Source: Anaerolineae bacterium (GTDB lineage: Bacteria; Chloroflexota; Anaerolineae; E26-bin7). From it: a DNA stretch of 9,958 nt. The stretch is from positions 1-9,958 of the forward strand of contig JAOZOT010000103.1 in NCBI GenBank assembly GCA_029933115.1, in the 5' to 3' direction. This document shows, one piece after another, positions 1 to 4,487 of the stretch. A program made the position numbers and the translations under genes. Below the pieces are notes generated by a model. That model was not told where the DNA came from, made no database searches, and worked only from the letters and a program-made list of their open reading frames with translations. The stretch's first letter is position 1. Each line of letters opens with the position of its first letter.

Positions 1-87
1 GACTGCCTGAAACTTGACTCATTCGTCAATAATTTAGCTTATGAAGATACCTAGACGCCTTTATAAGTTGAATCCTTGACAGATGAG

Positions 88-247
88 AGGCCCTTTCGTA
101 ATTCACCCGCAGAGGGGACGGCTACCCTCCCGCAGGCTTGAAATTCACTTTGGCCGCAGACTGAAAGCCACCTCACGGGCATAGCCTTGGCGGGGATACC
201 GCCTCAGCCTGCGGGAGGGTGAACCCCCGCGAATTATGAAAGGCTCT
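88..247 (+). mobile_element. MITE-like palindromic element, copy 1, with 8-bp target duplication
   Basis: This is a 160-bp non-coding element. Its ends form imperfect terminal inverted repeats: the left end reads AGGCCCTTTCGTAATTC and the reverse complement of the right end reads AGAGCCTTTCATAATTC. A perfect 15-bp inner inverted repeat (124-138, ACCCTCCCGCAGGCT, against 206-220) lets it fold into a long hairpin. The octamer CAGATGAG occurs directly before it (80-87) and directly after it (248-255), as expected for a target-site duplication. A second copy, about 80-85% identical by eye, lies in the opposite orientation at 1916-2071. There is no room for a transposase, so it would have to move in trans. 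It could also be a palindromic intergenic repeat with an RNA-level role. Confidence 0.75.
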
Positions 248-285
248 CAGATGAGTCAAAGTAACTCCGCCTGACGTTCAAAGCC

Positions 286-337
286 ACCAAGACACAAAGT
301 AAAAACCCTTTCCCTTTGGTTTGCTCCGTGCCTTGGT
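286..337. repeat. Hairpin-forming dispersed-type repeat
   Basis: The arm ACCAAGACACAAAG... at 286-307 is the imperfect reverse complement of 318-337, whose complement reads ACCAAGGCACGGAG.... Most differences between the arms are transitions that keep G-U pairs in RNA, so a stem of about 20 bp with a short loop is possible. Sequences of this 'CCAAGGCACAAAG' kind are, from memory, common between genes in Chloroflexota and some other phyla. There is no T-run directly after it, so I do not call it a terminator. Confidence 0.5.
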
Positions 338-460
338 GCCCTTGTGGTAGAGAGCGACTGAAGTCGCCACTACGAACCACTACATCTTGTTATATGGGGC
401 TTTTTTTTCAAGATATGGTGGTATTCAAAATTCGCCAGATTCCAGAAGATCTGAAAAAAT

Positions 461-466
461 AGGAGG
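461..466 (+). promoter_or_regulatory. Ribosome binding site fixing the selenoprotein start
   Basis: AGGAGG lies 6 nt before the GTG at 473. The ATG at 468 is too close and runs into a stop after two codons. The site therefore selects GTG 473 and shows that translation starts upstream of the in-frame TGA at 551, not at the internal ATG 611, before which I see no comparable site at proper spacing. Confidence 0.75.
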
Positions 467-472
467 AATGTT

Positions 473-829
473 GTGAAAGAGACGGTCAATTCGGTCATTA
501 CTGTCACTGTTTTTGGCAATCGTCAAAATGAGGTCTGCTGGTCCGGTGGCTGAGGGCCACGGCGGTCTTCGGAGGAGACCACAGCCATCACCAGGAGTTA
601 CTTTGCTCGCATGTACGGCGACGCGGTGCGGGTCGAGTACCTTGATGTGAGCGAACCTGCAGTCCAGGCCGAGTACGCTGACTTGATTAGCCAGGTGGAG
701 GAACACCGTCTACCTTATCCTCTGGTGGCTATTAACGGTCAGGTGCGGCTGGCCGGCGGAGCCGAGTATTATCGGATCATGCCATTGGTGGAGGAGGCAG
801 GCGCCACCTACAGCGTATCGCGGCGATGA
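473..829 (+). CDS. Putative selenoprotein, small thioredoxin-fold oxidoreductase (UGA551 = Sec27)
   Basis: Read from GTG 473 with TGA 551-553 as selenocysteine, the frame stays open to TGA 827-829 and gives 118 residues. Residues 8-14 (ITVTVFG region) form a first beta strand. The redox segment is C22-W-S-G-G-U27-G-P, followed by a helix (about 33-48) and a second strand (VRVEYLDV, 52-59). Another helix and LPYPLVAING (80-89) follow, with P83 in the position of the thioredoxin-fold cis-proline. Conserved-looking LAGG follows at 93-96. The C-terminal part resembles the YuzD/DUF1462-like thioredoxin superfamily, where by my recollection a Cys sits where Sec27 falls and the spacing to the downstream Tyr fits without gaps. 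Both halves are needed for a complete fold, so a stop at 551 would leave no functional product. The alternative is a nonsense-mutated gene or a sequencing error. The exact family and substrate are unknown; peroxide or disulfide chemistry is plausible. Confidence 0.68.
551..586 (+). promoter_or_regulatory. Candidate bacterial SECIS element
   Basis: Immediately after the in-frame UGA, 564-570 (GGTCTTC) pairs with 574-580 (GGAGACC) in a 7-bp stem with one G-U pair and a 3-nt loop, GGA (571-573). GGC 561-563 can pair with GCC 584-586 across a 3-nt bulge to lengthen it. An alternative base pairs TGGCTG 547-552 with CAGCCA 582-587 and places the UGA in the helix base. Bacterial SECIS elements are known to need a hairpin just downstream of UGA, with a G among the first two loop positions and about 16-37 nt between UGA and loop. 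Here the gap is 17 nt and the loop starts GG. All criteria are met by eye; no folding energy was computed. Confidence 0.62.
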
Positions 830-857
830 CTTTTGGCGTCTCAGCAGATCGCAAAAG
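830..857. terminator. Weak hairpin after the selenoprotein gene
   Basis: CTTTTGGCG (830-838) can pair with CGCAAAAG (850-857) with one bulged G. It starts one base after the selenoprotein stop, between two convergent genes. It has no proper T-run, so termination is only suggested by position. Confidence 0.25.
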
Positions 858-898
858 CTCGCCGCGAATCGTTACCGGGGGTCAAATGAGCCATAGGC

Positions 899-913
899 GA
901 AGGCAGTGCCTTC
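899..913. terminator. Short perfect hairpin at the 3' end of the CDF gene
   Basis: GAAGGC (899-904) and GCCTTC (908-913) form a 6-bp perfect stem around a 3-nt loop, overlapping the stop codon of the minus-strand transporter gene. No T-run follows in either direction. It may stabilise the transcript end or aid termination. Confidence 0.25.
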
Positions 914-1904
914 AGGGCCCACGGTGTTCGGCGATCCCGCCCTCGCCCGGAAGCCGGACGGACGCAGCAGGATGATAGTGTACATGGACATCCCGCACGT
1001 AGTCAATCTCCCGCCGCAGCGTCTCCTCCACCCGGGTGGCGATAGCGTCCCCCTCTGACACTGAGAGCCTCCCATCCACCCCGACGGTCACGTTCAACAC
1101 CAGATAGGGGCCAAAGCGATGACCCCGCACATCCTCTACATCAATAACGCCCTCTATCCCCTGGATGAGGGCGTCAATATTGCGACTCAGGTAATCTCCA
1201 GGTAAGGTATCCATCAACTCATCGGTGGACTCGCGGATGATCTGAATGCCCGTGCCCAGGACAATGAGAGCGACAACGGCTGCAGCGAGCGGATCCACGA
1301 AGGTGTAGCCCAGTTGGCCCAGCAGAATACCTATCATAGCCGCCCCGGCCGAGAAGATGTCGTTGCGGTGGTCGTAGGCCAGGGCCAGCACTGCGGTGTT
1401 GTTCGTCTGCCGGCCTATCCGCCAGGAATGGATGGTCAGACCTATTTTGAGCAACACAGTGAAGAGGGCAATCCAGAAGGTCAACTGGGCACTGGTCAGG
1501 ATGGTCTCCGCGCCGGAGAGAAGGTCGTAGGCCGTATTCACCCCATCCCAGAAGATGGACACAGCAGTGGTGATGACGAAGGCTCCCACCACCAGCGAAG
1601 CGATGCTTTCCAGTTGGCTGTGACCGTAGGGATGCGCCCGGTCAGGTGGCTTGCGCGAGAAGCGCATGAACACCATGACCACCAGATAGTAGGCCACGTC
1701 AGAGGTAGAGTTGATGCCGTCGGCCAGGAGGGCCGGGCTGTGACCCAGCACGCCGCCGACTGTTTTGAGGGCGGCCAGCAAAATGTTGCTGATCAACCCC
1801 AGGCGGATGGCTACCTGACCCCGCCTATGGCGTAACACCCCTTCGACGGGTTTATCCTGAGCGTGACTGAGAGGCTCAGGGCAGGCTTTGCTTGAGTCCA
1901 ACAT
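912..1904 (-). CDS. Cation diffusion facilitator (CDF) family metal exporter, probable Mn(II)
   Basis: This 330-residue inner-membrane metal/proton antiporter matches CDF length and layout: about six hydrophobic segments between residues 35 and 225, then a cytoplasmic ferredoxin-like dimer domain (about 235-312) ending VRDVHVHYHP. The transport site is visible in TM2 as ADGINSTSD (N65, D69) and in TM5 as DHRND (D178, D182). Zn/Cd CDFs usually have HD-HD and FieF-type DD-HD; an N/D-D plus D-D set is associated with manganese exporters. I infer Mn(II) on that basis. The ATG start has AAGGGG 3-4 nt upstream, a rather short spacing. Residues 7-22 are encoded by a dispersed repeat, so the N-terminal tail is probably not functional, and GTG at residue 23 is an alternative start. 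The MITE-like element ends 11 bp upstream of the ATG. The gene runs in the same direction as the kinase operon and convergent with the selenoprotein gene. Confidence 0.9.
   Translation of the reverse strand: MLDSSKACPEPLSHAQDKPVEGVLRHRRGQVAIRLGLISNILLAALKTVGGVLGHSPALLADGINSTSDVAYYLVVMVFMRFSRKPPDRAHPYGHSQLESIASLVVGAFVITTAVSIFWDGVNTAYDLLSGAETILTSAQLTFWIALFTVLLKIGLTIHSWRIGRQTNNTAVLALAYDHRNDIFSAGAAMIGILLGQLGYTFVDPLAAAVVALIVLGTGIQIIRESTDELMDTLPGDYLSRNIDALIQGIEGVIDVEDVRGHRFGPYLVLNVTVGVDGRLSVSEGDAIATRVEETLRREIDYVRDVHVHYHPAASVRLPGEGGIAEHRGP
1839..1886. repeat. Dispersed CCCTTCGAC-type repeat translated in the CDF N-terminus
   Basis: The 48-bp segment begins CCCTTCGAC and ends GCTCAGGGCAGGC. These are the two ends of the repeat family also seen at 4741 and 4812, here separated by extra sequence. 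Read on the minus strand it is exactly 16 codons, giving the peptide ACPEPLSHAQDKPVEG (CDF residues 7-22), so the insertion kept the frame. Peptides of this ACPEPVEG type recur, from memory, in Chloroflexota proteins. Confidence 0.6.
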
Positions 1905-1915
1905 AAGCCCCTTAG

Positions 1916-2071
1916 AGAACCTTTCATAATTTGTGGATGTTCACCCTCCCACAGGCTGAGGCGGTGTCCCCGCCAAGGCCACGCTCGTAAGGCAGCTTTC
2001 TGCTACCAAAGTAAATTTCAAGCCGGCGGGAGGGTAGCCGTCCCCTCTGCGAGTGAATTACGAAGGGGTCT
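1916..2071 (-). mobile_element. MITE-like palindromic element, copy 2 (inverted relative to copy 1)
   Basis: The reverse complement aligns with 88-247 from end to end. The ends are AGACCCCTTCGTAATTC and, from the other side, AGAACCTTTCATAATT. The outer parts are strongly conserved and the central ~30 bp is divergent and about 4 bp shorter. The inner palindrome has two mismatches here against none in copy 1. The flanks show no exact target duplication, only similar 9-mers (AGCCCCTTA and AGCCCATAA) if the boundary is shifted by one base, so this copy looks older. It fills nearly all the space between the kinase stop and the CDF start and would be part of any transcript running between them. Confidence 0.72.
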
Positions 2072-2102
2072 CAGCCCATAATAATGAGGATGTGCCTTGT
2101 TG

Positions 2103-3479
2103 TCAAGTTGGCAACAGAGGCAGAGTGAAGTAGAAGGTCGTTCCTTTTCCCTCTTCTGAAGGGCTCTCAACCCCGATCTCGCCCCCGTGGGCCTGGACCA
2201 AATGCTTGGCGATGGCTAACCCCAACCCGGCCCCACCACCGGCCCGTGAACGGGATTTCTCCCCCCGCCAGAACCGCTCGAAGATGTAAGGCAGATCCTC
2301 AGGAGGGATGCCTGTCCCTGTGTCGGCCACCGTCACCCGCACCATTCCCTCTCTAACGGCCGCGGACAGAGTCACGCGCCCACCCGACAGCGTGTGACGC
2401 AGGGCGTTGGTCAGCAAGTTGCTCAGCACCTGGGCGATGCGGCGCCGGTCGGCCATGACTTTGGGGAGCTCGGAAGGCAGGTCGAGGGCCAGCGTCACGC
2501 CCCGGTCGGCCGCCTGAGGTGTAAAGTTAACCTGGGCATCCCGTAGTAAGTCGCCCACGTCCGTTGCCTGCTTTTTCAAAGGCAATTGGCCCGCCTCGGC
2601 CAGGGACAGCAGATGCAAGTCCTCCACCAGTCGCGCCAGCAGTTTAATCTCCTCCAGGATGGGCGACAGATGCTCAGGGGTGGGAGGGTAAACCCCATCC
2701 AGCACTCCCTCCAGCTTGCCCCGGATGACGCTGAGGGGAGTGCGCAGCTCATGAGCCACATCGGCTGTCAGGTTGCGACGTAGCTCGTCCGCCCGGGCCA
2801 ATTCCTCGGTCATGGCGTTGAAGGCGATGGCCAGCTCTCTCACCTCCCCGTGGTGGCGCACAGGGACACGCACGCTGAGGTCGCCGGCGGCCACAGCTTG
2901 GGTTGCCGCCGTCAGGCCCGCCAATGGCCGACTGATGCCCCGCGAGAGGATCAGGCCGACGATCAAAGTAAAGCCCCCGATAGCCAATCCGGTCAGCAGG
3001 AAGCTCTGTAGGGCGCGCTTGGCTATGGCCGGAGGCCCCGCCCCAAAGTGCTCGAACGGGGGCAGGAGCAGGAGGCCAACTTGCTGGTCGTCCACCATGA
3101 TGGGAGTGGCCCAAGCCTGTTCCCGGCGACTCAGGGTCTGGCCTAATCTCTCGCCCGTAGCGTCAGCCACTATCGTGCCATCAGCCGTGGCCAAGACGTA
3201 CTCCATCTGCCAGCCCTGGTCCCAGGGGCCCCAACCAGGCCCGCAGGGATAGCCAGCGATCAAAGTATCAACCCCCTTCCAACTGCCCTGCCGCTCGTAG
3301 TAGTTGGCCAAACGGTCGGCCCAGAGGCGCGTCGTGGCCGAGGCCCTGTCGCGAGTGAAAGGTCCCAGTTTGGTCAAAGCGATGTGACCGGCCAGGAACA
3401 TCCCACCCCCGGCCAGGGTGATGACCAGGACGAAAGCAATCAATAGTTGCCAGAAGAATCTGAGGTGCAATTTTGGCAT
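2103..3479 (-). CDS. Sensor histidine kinase of two-component system (BaeS/HAMP type)
   Basis: This 458-residue membrane kinase phosphorylates the adjacent regulator. Starting from ATG 3479 it shows TM1 at about 7-33, an extracytoplasmic sensor region (34-157) rich in Gly, Trp and Pro around YPCGPGWGPWDQGW, and TM2 at about 158-180. HAMP follows (181-232), then HisKA with the phosphoacceptor motif VAHELRTP (H243). The HATPase_c domain has N-box SNLLTNALRHT (N358), G1 DTGTGIPP (D386), F-box YIFERFWR and G2 GAGLGL (416-421). All catalytic motifs are intact. I reject the upstream ATG at 3587 because it lies inside the regulator gene. ATG 3479 has GAGGA at good spacing and follows the regulator stop by one base, so the two are translationally coupled. 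The sensed signal is unknown; envelope perturbation is an inference from the neighbouring efflux operon. Confidence 0.93.
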   Translation of the reverse strand: MPKLHLRFFWQLLIAFVLVITLAGGGMFLAGHIALTKLGPFTRDRASATTRLWADRLANYYERQGSWKGVDTLIAGYPCGPGWGPWDQGWQMEYVLATADGTIVADATGERLGQTLSRREQAWATPIMVDDQQVGLLLLPPFEHFGAGPPAIAKRALQSFLLTGLAIGGFTLIVGLILSRGISRPLAGLTAATQAVAAGDLSVRVPVRHHGEVRELAIAFNAMTEELARADELRRNLTADVAHELRTPLSVIRGKLEGVLDGVYPPTPEHLSPILEEIKLLARLVEDLHLLSLAEAGQLPLKKQATDVGDLLRDAQVNFTPQAADRGVTLALDLPSELPKVMADRRRIAQVLSNLLTNALRHTLSGGRVTLSAAVREGMVRVTVADTGTGIPPEDLPYIFERFWRGEKSRSRAGGGAGLGLAIAKHLVQAHGGEIGVESPSEEGKGTTFYFTLPLLPT

Positions 3480-3480
3480 T

Positions 3481-4179
3481 TTATTCCTCGCAGAACTTGT
3501 AGCCCACGCCGTAGACGGTGAGGACGTAGCGGGGCTGGCGGGGGTCGGGCTCGATTTTGCGACGCAGGTTCTTGATGTGTGAATCAATGGCCCGGTCGTA
3601 ACCGGTGTAGGCCACGTCGTAGACCAGGTCCATCAGTTGCGCCCGGGTAAAGGGGCGGCCAGGGTTTCGGGCCATGACCGCCAACAGGTCGAACTCGGTG
3701 GGGGTGAGGGATACCGGTTGACCGCCGACGGTCACACTGCGCTTGGTCAGGTCAACCGCCAGCTCACCGACGCGGATGATGCCCGGCGGTGGACCGTGGC
3801 CCCTGGCGCGGCGCAACACCGCCCGCACGCGGGCCACCAGTTCGCGGGGGCTGAAGGGCTTGGTCACATAGTCGTCGGCCCCCAACTCCAGGCCGATGAG
3901 CCGGTCCGTCTCCTCGACGCGAGCAGTCAGCATGATGATGGGCACCTCGGCCAAGACCGGGTCCCGGCGCAGGCGCCGGCAGACCTCCAGGCCGTCCATG
4001 CCTCCCGGCAACATCAGGTCGAGGACGATCAAATCGGGCCGCTCGTGACGGGCCAAGGTCAGGGCCGTCTGGCCGTCACCGGCAGCGACCACCCGGTAGC
4101 CCGCCTGCTTCAAGTAGTCACGCACGATCTCAACGATGTGGGGTTCGTCGTCTACGACGAGGATGGTTTGGAAGGCCAT
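3481..4179 (-). CDS. OmpR/PhoB-family response regulator
   Basis: This 232-residue cytoplasmic DNA-binding regulator has a receiver domain (about 4-117) with acidic pocket D10-D11, phosphoacceptor D54 (LIVLDLMLP), T85 (IIMLTAR) and K107 (YVTKPFSP). A C-terminal winged helix (about 135-230) carries SLTPTEFDLL and the recognition-helix region AIDSHIKNLRRKIEPD, ending VYGVGYKF. The start ATG 4179 is chosen because the receiver fold begins at once (ILVVDDE) and an AAGAGG lies upstream; the frame open further upstream to 4512 covers the intergenic operators and is not coding. It is the first gene of the RR-kinase operon. Mirror-image tandem repeats in the divergent intergenic region are the obvious binding sites, predicting autoregulation and control of the opposite efflux operon. 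Confidence 0.95.
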   Translation of the reverse strand: MAFQTILVVDDEPHIVEIVRDYLKQAGYRVVAAGDGQTALTLARHERPDLIVLDLMLPGGMDGLEVCRRLRRDPVLAEVPIIMLTARVEETDRLIGLELGADDYVTKPFSPRELVARVRAVLRRARGHGPPPGIIRVGELAVDLTKRSVTVGGQPVSLTPTEFDLLAVMARNPGRPFTRAQLMDLVYDVAYTGYDRAIDSHIKNLRRKIEPDPRQPRYVLTVYGVGYKFCEE

Positions 4180-4210
4180 TGAGCAATACCTCTTACCTCT
4201 ATCAAGCCAC

Positions 4211-4216
4211 ATTATA
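4211..4216 (-). promoter_or_regulatory. Perfect -10 hexamer for the regulator-kinase operon
   Basis: The minus strand reads TATAAT at 4216-4211, placing a start about 25 nt before the regulator ATG. At 17 bp spacing the -35 position reads TGGCGC, a poor match, so the promoter would be weak or helped by an activator. Confidence 0.55.
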
Positions 4217-4282
4217 CTACATTCGGCACTATTGCGCCACAGGCGGCCGACCTTTGCATCTCCTATTGGAGTGCCTATTCCC

Positions 4283-4288
4283 AGTGTA
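4283..4288 (-). promoter_or_regulatory. Second -10-like site (TACACT) next to the left operator array
   Basis: The minus strand reads CTGTACACT, with TACACT at 4288-4283, 8 bp downstream of the operator array. There is no -35 match; the array occupies the -35 region, as in PhoB-type activated promoters. Its mirror-image partner is TAAGCT at 4431-4436. Confidence 0.4.
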
Positions 4289-4296
4289 CAGACAAC

Positions 4297-4340
4297 TTGT
4301 GGAGAAATTGTGGAGACGGCGTGGAGAGAAAATGGGGATT
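4297..4340 (+). promoter_or_regulatory. Operator array A: four 11-bp tandem repeats
   Basis: The units are TTGTGGAGAAA (4297), TTGTGGAGACG (4308), GCGTGGAGAGA (4319) and a weaker AAATGGGGATT (4330), with consensus TTRTGGAGAAA. Read toward the regulator gene this is a CTCCAC core repeated once per helical turn. OmpR/PhoB-family dimers are known to bind direct repeats with 11-bp spacing. Four units would hold two dimers. That the neighbouring regulator is the binder is an inference. Confidence 0.7.
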
Positions 4341-4378
4341 GCCTGCACCGCAATAGTGGTGCAACGGCAGTGGGAGAA

Positions 4379-4422
4379 AGTCTCCAACATCCCTCCACTG
4401 CACCTCCATAATTTCTCCATAA
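4379..4422 (-). promoter_or_regulatory. Operator array B: mirror copy of four 11-bp repeats
   Basis: On the minus strand the units are TTATGGAGAAA (4422-4412), TTATGGAGGTG (4411-4401), CAGTGGAGGGA (4400-4390) and TGTTGGAGACT (4389-4379). The block matches array A at 32 of 44 positions, with the same period and the same order of strong and weak units. The symmetry centre of the two blocks falls exactly between 4359 and 4360. The array ends 8 bp before the TAAGCT at 4431, which points toward the efflux operon. Confidence 0.7.
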
Positions 4423-4430
4423 ATCTCCTG

Positions 4431-4436
4431 TAAGCT
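4431..4436 (+). promoter_or_regulatory. -10-like site (TAAGCT) for the efflux operon
   Basis: CTGTAAGCT precedes the small membrane protein gene by about 50 nt and mirrors CTGTACACT on the other side. There is no recognisable -35; operator array B lies there. The alternative is TAAGGT at 4441-4446. Either choice implies an activator-dependent promoter. Confidence 0.4.
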
Positions 4437-4443
4437 GAGGTAA

Positions 4444-4460
4444 GGTTGCAGAGAGCAACC
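4444..4460 (+). promoter_or_regulatory. 5' leader hairpin of the efflux operon
   Basis: GGTTGC (4444-4449) and GCAACC (4455-4460) form a perfect 6-bp stem with loop AGAGA close to the predicted transcript start, leaving the AGGAGGTG ribosome site at 4476-4483 free. It may protect the 5' end of the mRNA. Confidence 0.35.
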
Positions 4461-4487
4461 AAATCAGAAAATCACAGGAGGTGTGAC

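Larger units (their letters stand above)
1..472. other. Gene-free, repeat-rich leader region upstream of the selenoprotein candidate
   Basis: No convincing coding region was found here. The stretch holds a palindromic MITE-like element (88-247) with an 8-bp target duplication, a hairpin-forming dispersed repeat (286-337), a perfect 6-bp palindrome (GCGACT at 354-359 and AGTCGC at 362-367), an extended -10-like TGTTATATG at 388-396 with no clear -35, and a run of eight T at 401-408. Positions 1-79 show nothing recognisable. The accumulation of repeats suggests that short mobile sequences have landed here repeatedly. Confidence 0.6.

Noticed and set aside
14..22. TTGACTCAT and its reverse complement at 251-259, or TTGACT as a -35 box
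   Set aside because: A 9-bp inverted match over 250 bp is near chance, and no -10 lies at a suitable distance from TTGACT.
401..408. Run of eight T as a rho-independent terminator
   Set aside because: No GC-rich stem directly precedes it; the nearby ATCTTG/CAAGAT pair surrounds the run and does not precede it.
551..553. TGA read as tryptophan (alternative genetic code)
   Set aside because: Other genes in the window use TGG for Trp and TGA as a normal stop (for example at 827, 8334 and 9850).
611..829. Short 72-residue gene starting at ATG 611
   Set aside because: It lacks a good ribosome site and the first half of the fold; the open frame, ribosome site and stem-loop upstream point to a start at 473 with the TGA read through.
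1314..1835. 173-residue plus-strand open frame opposite the CDF gene
   Set aside because: It is the antisense of a clear CDF transporter; composition and lack of a start signal mark it as a shadow frame.
88..2071. Composite transposon bounded by the two inverted elements
   Set aside because: No transposase is present; the perfect 8-bp duplication flanks copy 1 alone, and no matching duplication flanks the whole block, so independent insertions fit better.
2749..3252. Open frames of 121 and 159 residues within the kinase gene
   Set aside because: Both lie in other frames of an intact histidine kinase with complete motifs.
4344..4363. TGCACC/GGTGCA inverted repeat between the operator arrays as a separate operator or terminator
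   Set aside because: It is off the symmetry centre of the arrays by 6 bp, has no T-run, and nothing links it to a specific regulator.
4297..4422. Possible CRISPR array
   Set aside because: The repeats are 11 bp with no spacers, change orientation in the middle, and sit between divergent promoters.
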